Shown: positions 52,209-60,682, numbered from the stretch's first letter. The stretch is 64,000 bases of DNA from Muribaculum sp. (GCA_023666965.1 JAMPAZ010000001.1:479838-543837); one strand, 5' to 3'. Numbers and translations are program-made. The notes: generated by a model not told the origin, from the letters alone.

Positions 52209-53000
52209 TCAGGGGCGGAATGGCTCATGCGAAAGCATCGACAGCAATTCGTCATGTATGCCCGGAGCGGAAGCCACGACTGAGATATTCCTGTCGGAAC
52301 GGAAATGTGTGTACCGCGCACCAGCTTCGGAAACGATCAACAGTCCGGCACTCACATCCCATTCATGCAGATTCAATTCCCAATAGCCGTCAAGGAACCC
52401 GGCGGCCACATAACATAAATCCATCGCGGCCGAGCCAAGCCTTCGCATACCTCTGACATGCGGCAACACGCGACCAACGTTGTCCATGTTGTTGTCGGGA
52501 TTGACATCCTTATCAACCGGAAATCCGGTGGCAACCACACATCGGCCCATATCGGTCTTTGACGACGACTTTATGGGCTGTCCATTTAAGTATGCACCCT
52601 CGCCTTTCACTGCGTGGAACAATTCATCCAAATATGCGGCATAGACTACCCCGAGAACAGTGTCGCCGTTGTGTTCCAACCCTATCGAAACGCAAAACAT
52701 TGGAAGGCCCTGGCTGAAATTAGTAGTACCGTCAAGCGGATCAATCACCCAACGAAATTCCGGAGCATGATCTTGCTCACCCGACTCCTCAGATAGAATA
52801 GAATGGTCGGGATAGGTCTCACGAATATGATCTATCAGCAACTTTTCAGCGGCTTTGTCGGCCGCAGTCACAATATCGCTGTCGTTAAGTTTTGCCTTTA
52901 TGTGGAGTTCGTTCCCTCTGAAATAGCGTCTATGCACTGCGCCGGCCTCACGAGCCCATGAAAGCGCATTAAGCAACATAGAAGAATATTCTGTGTCCAT
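52209..53000 (-). CDS. Inositol-monophosphatase-family phosphatase
   Basis: A 263-residue Mg2+-dependent phosphatase. Motif 1 DPLDGTTNFSQG is near residue 87, motif 2 WDVSAGLLIVSEAGA near 214, and the metal-binding Glu pair is in SILSEESGE. It belongs to the SuhB/IMPase group; bacterial members act on inositol phosphate, 3'-phosphoadenosine 5'-phosphate or histidinol phosphate, and sequence alone does not choose. It is oriented towards trpS with a 90-base gap. Confidence 0.92.
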   Translation of the reverse strand: MDTEYSSMLLNALSWAREAGAVHRRYFRGNELHIKAKLNDSDIVTAADKAAEKLLIDHIRETYPDHSILSEESGEQDHAPEFRWVIDPLDGTTNFSQGLPMFCVSIGLEHNGDTVLGVVYAAYLDELFHAVKGEGAYLNGQPIKSSSKTDMGRCVVATGFPVDKDVNPDNNMDNVGRVLPHVRGMRRLGSAAMDLCYVAAGFLDGYWELNLHEWDVSAGLLIVSEAGARYTHFRSDRNISVVASAPGIHDELLSMLSHEPFRP

Positions 53001-53034
53001 ATATAATATAAAAGTATATCTGAGCTAAAAAGCT

Positions 53035-53074
53035 ATAGACATAAGGCAACCTCGAAGGAAGACCTTATGTCTAT
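53035..53074 (-). terminator. Hairpin terminator after the Lrp-type gene
   Basis: Perfect 12-base arms (53035-53046 and 53063-53074) enclose a 16-base loop. A second small hairpin GGGCG/CGCCC lies at 53100-53112, closer to the gene. The minus strand continues AGCTTTTTAG, a short T run. Confidence 0.7.
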
Positions 53075-53139
53075 ATTAAAAGTTTGTCGTTCAAGAACAG
53101 GGCGCGACGCCCCGCTCGAATCCAAACGCAGTGAAACGA

Positions 53140-53622
53140 TTACTGAGGTTGCTGTTCGCGACGGTCGATGATGGGCAACTGACGACGGAACACTTCTTTC
53201 AGAGAAATCAAAGACTCGGTGCGAGCCAATCCAAGACGCTGGAGACGTTCGTGGATAATATGGAGAAGATGGTCGTTGTTGCGGGCGAACAGTTTAATAA
53301 ACAAGTCGTACTGTCCGGTGGTGTAGTGAACTTCCACTACTTCGGGTATAGCCTCAAGCTGCTCAACAACTTCATCAAACTTAGCGGGATCCTTCAAGAA
53401 GAATCCGATGTAAGCGCAAGTCTCGTAACCGACAGAGACGGGTTCAATCAAACATTCAGTACCTTTCAGCACTCCCATCGCCATAAGCTTTTGGATACGC
53501 TGGTGGATAGCTGCACCTGAAACGCCGCATTCGCGTGCAATTTCAAGATAAGGTTTACGACCGTTTCCTGAAAGGGTCTGTAAAATCTTGTAATCCAAAG
53601 AATCTAACTGTGCTCTTGCCAT
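53140..53622 (-). CDS. Lrp/AsnC-family transcriptional regulator
   Basis: A 160-residue DNA-binding protein. The N-terminal helix-turn-helix reads LDYKILQTLSGNGRKPYLEI and GVSGAAIHQRIQKL. A RAM ligand domain follows (AYIGFFLKDPAKFDEVVEQL; GQYDLFIKLFARNNDHLLHI). Family members sense amino acids and act as dimers or octamers. The C-terminal tail RREQQPQ is extra. It is a single-gene unit, convergent with nothing, next to the GNAT gene on the opposite strand. Confidence 0.93.
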   Translation of the reverse strand: MARAQLDSLDYKILQTLSGNGRKPYLEIARECGVSGAAIHQRIQKLMAMGVLKGTECLIEPVSVGYETCAYIGFFLKDPAKFDEVVEQLEAIPEVVEVHYTTGQYDLFIKLFARNNDHLLHIIHERLQRLGLARTESLISLKEVFRRQLPIIDRREQQPQ

Positions 53623-53683
53623 AAACTTATTATTTTTTTAATTTGTTTATCTACTAATATTTTAAGGTTGTTTCGTTTCTAAA

Positions 53684-53692
53684 GCAAAATTA
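53684..53692 (-). promoter_or_regulatory. Promoter -7 box for the Lrp-type gene
   Basis: Reverse-strand TAATTTTGC, 61 bases before the start. The leader is AT-rich. Confidence 0.6.
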
Positions 53693-53758
53693 AACATTTA
53701 TTTGTTAACATTTTCACTTTTGCCCAAGAAATTTCACCGAGCAACCTAATTTTTATAT

Positions 53759-53767
53759 TATTTTTGC
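53759..53767 (+). promoter_or_regulatory. Promoter -7 box touching the GNAT start
   Basis: TATTTTTGC ends 3 bases before the ATG at 53771. With the usual distance from box to transcript start, the mRNA would begin at or inside the first codons, so the message may be leaderless. Confidence 0.5.
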
Positions 53768-53770
53768 ATT

Positions 53771-54304
53771 ATGAAACTAAAAATTTACCCTTTGACCGCT
53801 CAAAATCCACTTTTCGGGCGACTTTTGACGCTCTACACCGCTTCCTTCCCCCCTGCCGAACGGCGTCCGAATGACAAATTGTCAACAATGAGCATGGATG
53901 CGTCGCTTCCGATGCGCACAAACGCTATCAAATTGGACGACGAGCTTGTCGGATTGCTCAATTTCTGGGAATTTGAGGGCTTTGTCTACATCGAGCATTT
54001 CGCGGTTGCACACCATGTAAGGGGTTTAGGACTCGGTTCAAAGGTTCTCGATATAATAAAATCAAATTTCACAAAACCGGTAGTTCTTGAAATCGAAATG
54101 CCGGAATCGTCACCAATCGCGGCACGACGAATGGACTTCTACCGCAGAAACGGATTCCATCCGATCTGGGACTTCAAATATGTCCAACCGCCCTATTCTG
54201 CCGAACTACCGTCGATGCCGCTCCTGCTCATGTCGACCGCCACCGTCGATCCGCAGACCGTGTCAGACACACTGCACCGGGAAGTCTACGGAGTGGAAGC
54301 GTAA
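53771..54304 (+). CDS. GNAT-family N-acetyltransferase
   Basis: A 177-residue cytoplasmic enzyme. Acetyl-CoA motif A is in HFAVAHHVRGLGLGSKVLDI (about residues 78-97), and motif B includes RRMDFYRRNGFHPIWDF. Strand 1 starts at residue 2 (KLKIYPLTAQN), so the first ATG is needed for the fold. The substrate is unknown. The zinc-type binding-protein gene follows after 70 bases with its own promoter. Confidence 0.85.
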   Translation: MKLKIYPLTAQNPLFGRLLTLYTASFPPAERRPNDKLSTMSMDASLPMRTNAIKLDDELVGLLNFWEFEGFVYIEHFAVAHHVRGLGLGSKVLDIIKSNFTKPVVLEIEMPESSPIAARRMDFYRRNGFHPIWDFKYVQPPYSAELPSMPLLLMSTATVDPQTVSDTLHREVYGVEA

Positions 54305-54333
54305 AGCGAATTTGCACATTCGGCCTACATTAA

Positions 54334-54342
54334 TTATATTTG
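54334..54342 (+). promoter_or_regulatory. Promoter for the metal-ABC pair
   Basis: TATATTTGC with TTTG at 54310-54313, a 20-base spacer. The leader to ATG 54375 is about 25 bases. Confidence 0.7.
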
Positions 54343-54374
54343 CAAACGTAAATGGTCTACAAAATTCAAGTTCT

Positions 54375-55265
54375 ATGACTCGCGCCTTTATCCATTTGTT
54401 GACAAAACGGCACATGTCGCTCCTGGCGATATTGGCCACACTTATTTGCTTTGTTAGCTGCTCGACGCGCCCGGTCACCGACAAACCGACGATAACGGTC
54501 AGCATACGCCCTCAGAAATATTTTCTCGAAAAAATAGTCGGAGACAAATGGGATGTCAAATGCCTCCTCGGCAACTCTGCCGACCCGGAATCGTTCGACC
54601 CCGGCATGACACATCTTATAAATCTGGAAAACAGCAAAGCATATTTCCGCATTGGCAACATTCCCTTTGAAAGCGCCATAATTAATAAGGTAAAAAACAA
54701 CAATCCGGGGCTATTGCTCTACGACAACTCCGAGGGTATCTCCTTGATTACCGGCACGCACAGCCAAGGAGGGTCGGAGATAGATCCCCACACGTGGACA
54801 TCAATCAAAAATGCCAAGAAGATAGCGTCAAACATGTATGATGCCGTGGCTGAACTTGATCCGACAAATAAAAGATATTACGGGGCAAATCTCAAGAAAT
54901 TTCTGCATGAACTTGATTCGCTCGACACATGCGTCGACTCGCTCCTGCGTCCTATGCGCGGAAGCGCATTCGTGGTCTGGCACCCGTCGCTGAGCTACTT
55001 CGCCAGAGATTACGGCCTGCATCAGATATGCCTCAGCCCTGAAGGGAAGGAGGCATCTGTCAACATGATCAAAAAGTCGGTAGAGCAGGCAAAGAAAGAG
55101 AACGCCAAGATATTATTTTACCAAAAAGATGTCGATTCGCGCCAAGCCGTCAGCATCAATGAACAGCTCGGGGCCAACCTCGTGGAAATACAGCCGCTCA
55201 GCTACGAGTGGTACACAGAAATGTCTAACATAGCCAATGCAATCGCAAACCAAACGAATAATTGA
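54375..55265 (+). CDS. Zinc/manganese-type ABC substrate-binding lipoprotein (ZnuA-like)
   Basis: A 296-residue protein with a lipoprotein signal (LLAILATLICFVSCS). The cluster-9 binding-protein fold shows SIRPQKYFLEKIVGDKW, the metal-ligand region EIDPHTWTSIKNA, VVWHPSLSYFARDYGL and LFYQKDVDSRQAV. The first canonical ligand site reads ADPESFDPGMTHL, with Phe where His is usual, so metal preference is uncertain. ATG 54375 is chosen from the promoter position; 54414 is also possible. The ATPase gene overlaps its 3' end by 29 bases. Confidence 0.88.
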   Translation: MTRAFIHLLTKRHMSLLAILATLICFVSCSTRPVTDKPTITVSIRPQKYFLEKIVGDKWDVKCLLGNSADPESFDPGMTHLINLENSKAYFRIGNIPFESAIINKVKNNNPGLLLYDNSEGISLITGTHSQGGSEIDPHTWTSIKNAKKIASNMYDAVAELDPTNKRYYGANLKKFLHELDSLDTCVDSLLRPMRGSAFVVWHPSLSYFARDYGLHQICLSPEGKEASVNMIKKSVEQAKKENAKILFYQKDVDSRQAVSINEQLGANLVEIQPLSYEWYTEMSNIANAIANQTNN

Positions 55266-55929
55266 AGTCGACCATGTATGGATGCGATATGACGACAAGG
55301 TCATACTAAGCGACATATCGCTGCACGTCGACAAGGGGGACTTCATTGCTATTACCGGGCCTAACGGCGGGGGTAAAACCACACTGCTCAGACTCATATT
55401 GAAACTCTTGACACCATCGAAAGGAAGTGTCAGGTATTTCAACCGTGAGGGCGCGGAAACGTCACACATACCGATAGGTTATCTTCCCCAAAAGAACATG
55501 ATCGACAGCCATTTCCCTATCACTGTGAGAGAAGTGATCCGGTCGGGAGTGCTGTCTCTACGCATTGATCGCGCAGAAAGAGACCGCCGCACGGCAGAAG
55601 CCATGGAAATGATGGGTCTTACTGAACATGCAGAGGCATCAATCGGACGTCTGTCCGGCGGGCAAATGCAGCGTGCCCTACTCGGACGCGCCATAATCTC
55701 AAAGCCGGAAGTGCTTGTGCTTGACGAGCCCCTAAGCTATGTCGACAAGCGTTTTGAGCATCATCTCTACGAGCTTATCGAGGAAATCAGCCGACACACG
55801 ACAGTCATTCTCGTCAGCCACGAGATGACCACCATAGCCGGCATGGCTAATCGACATCTTATCGTTGACCATTCCATACACGAATGCACGGCGGCGAACC
55901 ATCGCATCATCACATCCTGCGACGACTAA
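55237..55929 (+). CDS. Metal ABC transporter ATP-binding protein (ZnuC-like)
   Basis: A 230-residue ATPase. Walker A is GPNGGGKTT (about residues 42-50), the Q-loop is in GYLPQKN, the signature RLSGGQMQRALLGRA, Walker B VLVLDEPLSYVD and the H-loop ILVSHEM. It resembles the cluster that imports zinc or manganese. No permease gene follows; the next feature is a tRNA on the other strand, so the membrane subunit must be encoded elsewhere if the system is active. Confidence 0.9.
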   Translation: MQSQTKRIIEVDHVWMRYDDKVILSDISLHVDKGDFIAITGPNGGGKTTLLRLILKLLTPSKGSVRYFNREGAETSHIPIGYLPQKNMIDSHFPITVREVIRSGVLSLRIDRAERDRRTAEAMEMMGLTEHAEASIGRLSGGQMQRALLGRAIISKPEVLVLDEPLSYVDKRFEHHLYELIEEISRHTTVILVSHEMTTIAGMANRHLIVDHSIHECTAANHRIITSCDD

Positions 55930-56017
55930 ACGAAGATTAAGAGCACATTCGATAAGGAATGGTCTCTAATAACGACAGAAGAGTCAAAACCGTCCGGCTT
56001 CAACTCTTCTAACTTTG

Positions 56018-56089
<72 letters not shown>

Positions 56090-56106
56090 ATATCGCTTTT
56101 GTGATT

Positions 56107-56115
56107 GCAAAGGTA
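56107..56115 (-). promoter_or_regulatory. Promoter -7 box for tRNA-fMet
   Basis: Reverse-strand TACCTTTGC, 17 bases upstream of the tRNA 5' end. Confidence 0.6.
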
Positions 56116-56218
56116 GGCATTTTTCTCAATAGGGCAAAATAATAGCGCAATATATATAGTTAAAAAACGCTAAAGAAAAGAATAACACTCTGATTATTAA
56201 GTTTCTATTTACATTGTG

Positions 56219-56275
56219 GCGCTCTCGTATTGCGGAGCGCAATTTACCGGGGGGGCGCTTCCGCTCACCCCCGGG
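56219..56275 (-). terminator. GC-rich hairpins after serA
   Basis: Two hairpins follow the serA stop: one at 56247-56275 (CCGGGGG against CCCCCGG with an inner stem) and GCGCTC/GAGCGC at 56219-56240. They probably end the serC-serA transcript; no long T run is present. Confidence 0.5.
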
Positions 56276-56298
56276 ATATATAGAGATTATTGACGTGA

Positions 56299-57219
56299 CT
56301 ACTTGTTTACTTGAAATTTATTAATTCCGTCGCGCAGATAGTCCACCACTTGTCGGGCGGCGGCTATGCCAGCATTAATATTGGCTTCGGAAGTCTGAGC
56401 ACCCATCTTCTTCGGCGTAAAGAATACACGGTCGCCAAACTCTTCTTTAAGAGCGTCGGCATTGTCGGGCTTCACATCTGCCATATATTTAATGTCGGGA
56501 CGCTCGCGCAGAGCTTTTGCCAATCCATCTTCGTCGACTACTTCCTTGCGGGCAGTGTTAATCAGCACTCCTTTAAGAGGCATGTTGGTGATAAAATAAT
56601 ATCCGATGCTCTTGCGTGTTTCGGGTGTGGCCGGGATATGTATCGACACGATGTCGTTTCCAGAGTACAAATCGTCAATCGAATGCACCGGCTTTACTCC
56701 ATCGTTAGTCATCACTTCGTCAGGGCAGTAGGGATCAAAAGCGGATACTTCCATGTTGAAGCCTTTGGCAATACGAGCCACGTTGCGGCCAACCTGCCCG
56801 TAGGCCTGCAATCCTAAGCGTTTACCTTTCAGCTCGGAGCCGGAAGTTCCGTTGTAGGAATTGCGCACAGCCATAACCGCCATGCCGAAGACCAACTCTG
56901 CAACAGCGTTCGAGTTTTGTCCGGGGGTGTTCTCAACCACGACATTGTGGGCAGTAGCGGCGGCCAGGTCTACATTATCGTATCCAGCACCGGCACGTAC
57001 GACCACCTTCAGATTTTTAGCGGCATCGAGCACATCTGCATCGACTACATCGCTTCTGATGATCAACCCGTCGGCCGTAGCCACAGCGTCAAGAAGCTCC
57101 TGCTTTGATGCGTACTTCTCAAGCAGCTCGAGTTCATAACCGGCATCTTCAACCACTTTTCTTATTCCGTTTACGGCCACTGGCGCAAACGGCTTCTCAG
57201 TTGCAACTAATACTTTCAT
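56299..57219 (-). CDS. serA: D-3-phosphoglycerate dehydrogenase, short form
   Basis: A 306-residue NAD-dependent enzyme, the first step of serine synthesis. It has the 2-hydroxyacid dehydrogenase fold with NTPGQNSNAVAELVFGMAV, a nucleotide loop LGLQAYGQVGRNVARIAKGF and NTARKEVVDEDGL (catalytic Arg region). The position of the usual catalytic His (HIGAST in most homologues) reads KKMGAQTSEAN, which as far as I recall is normal for Bacteroidales proteins. There is no ACT domain, so classical serine feedback through that domain is absent. It follows serC by 12 bases. Confidence 0.94.
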   Translation of the reverse strand: MKVLVATEKPFAPVAVNGIRKVVEDAGYELELLEKYASKQELLDAVATADGLIIRSDVVDADVLDAAKNLKVVVRAGAGYDNVDLAAATAHNVVVENTPGQNSNAVAELVFGMAVMAVRNSYNGTSGSELKGKRLGLQAYGQVGRNVARIAKGFNMEVSAFDPYCPDEVMTNDGVKPVHSIDDLYSGNDIVSIHIPATPETRKSIGYYFITNMPLKGVLINTARKEVVDEDGLAKALRERPDIKYMADVKPDNADALKEEFGDRVFFTPKKMGAQTSEANINAGIAAARQVVDYLRDGINKFQVNK

Positions 57220-57231
57220 AATGGCAGTAGT

Positions 57232-58299
57232 TTAATGTTTTTTCTCGAACTCTTTCATTGCATCGACAAGCACTTTGACGCTTTCAATAGGAAGCGCATT
57301 GTAGAGCGACGCACGGAAACCGCCTACCGAACGGTGTCCCTTGATGCCGACTATGCCCTTAGAGGAGGCGAAATCGATGAATTCCTTGTCAAGTCCGTCA
57401 TATTCGGGCTTCATCACGAAACAAACATTCATTATCGAACGGTCTTCCGGTTCAACGGTTCCGACGAACATCTTGCTTGAGTCAATGGCCTCGTAAAGGA
57501 GTTCCGCCTTAGCGAGGTCGCGACGTTCCATCTCTTTAATACCGCCGAGCTCTTTATAGTACTTCAAAGTCTGAAGCGCACTGTAGATGGGGAGTACGGG
57601 AGGCGTGTTGAACATCGAACCTTTTTTGATGTGGGTGCGGTAGTCAAGCATAGTCGGTATGGCACGGTCAACATTACCAAGACACTCATCTTTTACGATA
57701 ACGATCGTAACACCGGCAGGCGCAAGGTTTTTTTGAGCACCGGCATAAATCACGTCGTATTTCGACACATCGACCGGGCGAGAGAAGATGTCGCTCGACA
57801 TATCTGCCACAAGAGGAACATTTACCTGCGGATCATGGCGAATCTCAGTCCCATAAATAGTGTTATTAGAAGTATAGTGGAAATAGTCGACATCGTCGGG
57901 CACTACATACCCCTTGGGAATATAAGTGTAATTTTTGTCCTTGCTCGAAGCGAGCACTTCCACATCACCGAACAAGCGCGCTTCCTTGATGGCGTTTGAG
58001 GCCCAAGTGCCCGTGTCTATGTAAGCGGCTTTCTTTTTCAATAGATTATAGGGCACCATGCAGAACTGCATCGATGCACCACCACCGAGGAAAAGCACCG
58101 AATAACCTTCGGGCACTTCAAGCAACTCCTTGACAAGCTGCTGAGCCTCTTCTATAACTGCGGTAAACTCCTTGCTTCGGTGCGACACCTCAAGAATCGA
58201 GAGGCCGGTTCCGGCGAAGTTCATTATTGCGTCTGCCGTGTTCTTTATAGTGTACTCACTAAGGATCGACGGTCCTGCATAGAAATTATGTTTCTTCAT
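57232..58299 (-). CDS. serC: Phosphoserine aminotransferase
   Basis: A 355-residue PLP enzyme that makes phosphoserine from 3-phosphohydroxypyruvate and glutamate. Family segments are [32 protein letters not shown], the PLP lysine in [19 protein letters not shown] (about residue 196) and [18 protein letters not shown]. The ATG at 58299 is preferred over an upstream extension. It forms an operon with serA. Confidence 0.97.
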   Translation of the reverse strand: MKKHNFYAGPSILSEYTIKNTADAIMNFAGTGLSILEVSHRSKEFTAVIEEAQQLVKELLEVPEGYSVLFLGGGASMQFCMVPYNLLKKKAAYIDTGTWASNAIKEARLFGDVEVLASSKDKNYTYIPKGYVVPDDVDYFHYTSNNTIYGTEIRHDPQVNVPLVADMSSDIFSRPVDVSKYDVIYAGAQKNLAPAGVTIVIVKDECLGNVDRAIPTMLDYRTHIKKGSMFNTPPVLPIYSALQTLKYYKELGGIKEMERRDLAKAELLYEAIDSSKMFVGTVEPEDRSIMNVCFVMKPEYDGLDKEFIDFASSKGIVGIKGHRSVGGFRASLYNALPIESVKVLVDAMKEFEKKH

Positions 58300-58328
58300 A
58301 CTGATGAAATTTTGGTTAGTCTGATAAT

Positions 58329-58337
58329 GCAAATATA
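58329..58337 (-). promoter_or_regulatory. Promoter -7 box for serC-serA
   Basis: Reverse-strand TATATTTGC, 29 bases before the serC start. Confidence 0.6.
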
Positions 58338-58426
58338 ATGATTTTATATTTAGCTTCATTTACGAATCCCAAAAATTTGTCGAGCAGAGCGCATTTTTAG
58401 CCCAATGAATACATCTTCGGAATATC

Positions 58427-58667
58427 TTTGTAACACCGATTCACTTATTTCAACAAAACAGAAACGGCCTATATGAGAAGTTTCGGAGAGGAGAATCAAC
58501 CATATTTGTAACAGTTTTGTAATTTTAACATTTATTTATTTTATTGTTTCTCAATGGATTAGATATACACGAGTAAAATAAACGCTTAGTAAGGGAACAA
58601 AAATTCTAAAAATAATTTGCAAGATAAAAAATTAATGCCTAAGTTTGCACTGTAATCGTTTTGTAAC
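58427..58667 (+). repeat. Repeated TTTGTAAC motifs upstream of the sigma-factor gene
   Basis: The octamer TTTGTAAC occurs at 58427-58434, 58505-58512 and 58660-58667, with a near copy TTTGTAAT at 58516-58523, all on the plus strand of the 414-base gap between serC and the sigma gene. The AAC core resembles the -35 sequence of many ECF promoters. Nothing else but the promoters is visible in this gap. Confidence 0.5.
58640..58648 (+). promoter_or_regulatory. Promoter for the sigma-factor gene
   Basis: TAAGTTTGC with TTTG at 58616-58619, a 20-base spacer, 65 bases before the ATG. This is a housekeeping-type promoter. Confidence 0.65.
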
Positions 58668-58713
58668 ACGTTTGCAAGACGAATCAATAAACAAAACTTA
58701 AAACTCATCAACT

Positions 58714-59217
58714 ATGGCAACTTCGAACTTCCAGAGCAAACTGATCGAACTTCAGAAAAATATGCTGAATTTTGCTTACATCCTCACCTCAAACCGCGAT
58801 GATGCCTACGACCTCCTCCAAGACACCACCCTAAAAGTACTCGACAACGAGGACAAATATGTCGACAACACCAATTTCAAAGGATGGGTCTTTACCATCA
58901 TGCGAAACATTTTCATCAACAACTACCGCAAAGTAGTTCGTTCGGCAACTGTAATTGACCAGACCGAAGACTTATATCACCTTAACCTGCCGCAAGATTC
59001 GGGATTTGAAACTCCGGAAGGATCATTCGCAGCCAAAGAAATTGCACAGGCCATAGATTCGTTTTCGGACGACTACCGCATTCCTTTCTCGATGCACATT
59101 GCCGGATACAAATATAACGAAATTGCAGAAAAAATGAACTTGCCCCTCGGGACAGTGAAGAGCCGCATATTTTTTGCACGCCAGCGTCTGCAGCAATCAC
59201 TTAAGGACTATCGTTAA
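58714..59217 (+). CDS. ECF-type sigma-70 family RNA polymerase sigma factor
   Basis: A 167-residue protein. Region 2 is MLNFAYILTSNRDDAYDLLQDTTLKVL with the core-binding and -10 recognition segment FKGWVFTIMRNIFINNYRK. A linker follows, then region 4 with the helix-turn-helix YKYNEIAEKMNLPLGTVKSR. There is no region 1 or 3, so it is an ECF-like factor. No anti-sigma gene lies next to it, which is uncommon and suggests control at transcription level or by a distant partner. Confidence 0.9.
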   Translation: MATSNFQSKLIELQKNMLNFAYILTSNRDDAYDLLQDTTLKVLDNEDKYVDNTNFKGWVFTIMRNIFINNYRKVVRSATVIDQTEDLYHLNLPQDSGFETPEGSFAAKEIAQAIDSFSDDYRIPFSMHIAGYKYNEIAEKMNLPLGTVKSRIFFARQRLQQSLKDYR

Positions 59218-59356
59218 TTAATCGCGTAAAAAACTGCGACGATTTACATAGCTATCACGAGGTTAAATTTTGTCCGGATTAAATTGCTTAAATACATTTC
59301 AAAGAGAATGCGTCAAAATAGCATTTGTTTCTGAAAGAAGCATGAAAATAGTATTG

Positions 59357-59567
59357 CCGGGTAAAGCGGTCGTCAGACCGATTTGCCCGGTTTTATATTG
59401 GTTTAATATGCAAAATCCGCAAAGATTTATTGTTGATTAATAAGTCGTTAAATCTTTCCAGATTTTATTACTGTTTCAAACATTAGCCGGAGATAGGCGC
59501 GTTGCGCCAATCCCCGGCTAATCAGTTTTGTGCATCTTTCAGATGCGATAATTGCATTTTGACACAG
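59357..59567. repeat. Hairpin-rich intergenic element, copy A
   Basis: 211 bases with four hairpins in order. H1 is at 59357-59390 (CCGGGTAAA against TTTGCCCGG, inner CGGTC/GACCG). A small stem AAATCT-TTCC-AGATTT lies at 59450-59465. H2 is at 59484-59520 (TAGCCGG...CCGGCTA with inner GGCGC-GTT-GCGCC). H3 is at 59532-59546 (GCATCT/AGATGC). The same elements in the same order make up copy B at 61253. It fills most of the 391-base gap between the sigma gene and smpB. A further GCATC/GATGC hairpin follows at about 59589-59603. Confidence 0.8.
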
Positions 59568-59608
59568 AACTTCAGCTACATAAATAAGGCATCCTTTAGA
59601 TGCTACAA

Positions 59609-60064
59609 TCAGTGTTTGAACATGCGATCCATTGTTCGTTTGTCCTCGCGCTCCTTTATCGACTGGCGCTTATCGAACTCCTTTTTGCCTCGACCAATGC
59701 CTATGACGAGTTTTGCAAGTCCGCGGTCGTTAATAAACAATCTCAGCGGAACGACGGTAAATCCGGCCTCTTTCCCGGCCTTTTCGATTTTTGAAATTTC
59801 CTTTTTATTAAGCAGCAGTTTGCGGTCACGCCGCTCGGCGTGATTGTTATATGAGCCATAGAAATATTCGGCTATATACATGTTTTTTACCCAAACCTCC
59901 CCATCAACAACTATGCAGAAAGTGTCGACAAGGCTGGCTTTACCATTGCGAATCGACTTAATTTCAGTGCCGGTCAAAACTAAACCTGCCGTAAAAGTCT
60001 CTGATATTGCATAGTCAAAAGTGGCTCTTCTATTCTTTATGTTTATATCTTTGGAATTAGTCAT
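59609..60064 (-). CDS. smpB: SsrA-binding protein SmpB
   Basis: A 151-residue RNA-binding protein of trans-translation, which delivers tmRNA to stalled ribosomes. Family segments are [39 protein letters not shown] and the basic C-terminal tail [20 protein letters not shown]. The ATG at 60064 is preferred; a TTG nine bases upstream would overlap the preceding stop. It follows the membrane-protein gene by 5 bases. Confidence 0.97.
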   Translation of the reverse strand: MTNSKDINIKNRRATFDYAISETFTAGLVLTGTEIKSIRNGKASLVDTFCIVVDGEVWVKNMYIAEYFYGSYNNHAERRDRKLLLNKKEISKIEKAGKEAGFTVVPLRLFINDRGLAKLVIGIGRGKKEFDKRQSIKEREDKRTMDRMFKH

Positions 60065-60069
60065 AGTCG

Positions 60070-60624
60070 TCAATTGTTTGGAAGCAGTAGTTTAAACAAA
60101 TATTCGAGTACAAAAGGCGGCATCAATACAGCCAATCCGCAAAATATTGTAAATGAAGCCTCCTTACCGTCGATCACGTCGAGGTAGCGGTGTCCCATCC
60201 ACATCACCAACAAGACAAAGACGGGCAGGAATTCGACCAATGACAGGCTCATCGGCAGACAATTCTTAAGAATGGCGATGAGCACCAATATCGACAGATT
60301 AAAAAGGATGAACAAATTATATCGTTTTTCATCGGGTTCGTTCTTTATCAAGCGTTTGCCGAACACAGCAAACAAAAATGAAGCGATAAAATAGCTTATG
60401 AAGTAGCTGACAAAGGTTATCACGGCATTCTCCACGAGCAGAGGGAGAGTCAGGTCGGAATCATAAAAATAACCGACAAACACACTGCAAGAAGCCACGC
60501 CGAGCAATGGATAGAATCCGTCGACCGCCACCGATTTCGGGGTCAGCTTCGACAATGCAATGTCCATCCACCCTTTGCCAGGTGACAGGATTAACTGAAT
60601 CAAGTAACCTAAGTATTTTAACAT
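60070..60624 (-). CDS. Membrane protein of unknown function upstream of smpB
   Basis: A 184-residue protein with about five hydrophobic segments (for example [38 protein letters not shown] and [19 protein letters not shown]). The N-terminus [13 protein letters not shown] resembles Yip1-like small membrane proteins of Bacteroidetes, but I cannot place it firmly. It is first in a unit with smpB and divergent from the DUF5606 gene. Confidence 0.75.
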   Translation of the reverse strand: MLKYLGYLIQLILSPGKGWMDIALSKLTPKSVAVDGFYPLLGVASCSVFVGYFYDSDLTLPLLVENAVITFVSYFISYFIASFLFAVFGKRLIKNEPDEKRYNLFILFNLSILVLIAILKNCLPMSLSLVEFLPVFVLLVMWMGHRYLDVIDGKEASFTIFCGLAVLMPPFVLEYLFKLLLPNN

Positions 60625-60642
60625 TTCCTGTATTTTACAAAG

Positions 60643-60651
60643 GCAAAGTTA
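60643..60651 (-). promoter_or_regulatory. Promoter -7 box for the membrane protein-smpB unit
   Basis: Reverse-strand TAACTTTGC, 18 bases before the start; divergent from the box at 60674. Confidence 0.6.
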
Positions 60652-60673
60652 GCAATATCTCCGCAAAATTCAG

Positions 60674-60682
60674 TAATTTTGC
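60674..60682 (+). promoter_or_regulatory. Promoter -7 box for the DUF5606 gene
   Basis: TAATTTTGC, 46 bases before the ATG. The two divergent boxes are only 22 bases apart, so their polymerases would compete. Confidence 0.6.

Noticed and set aside
59609..60073. TTG start for smpB at 60073
   Set aside because: It would overlap the stop of the preceding gene and add three residues; the ATG at 60064 gives the usual SmpB N-terminus.
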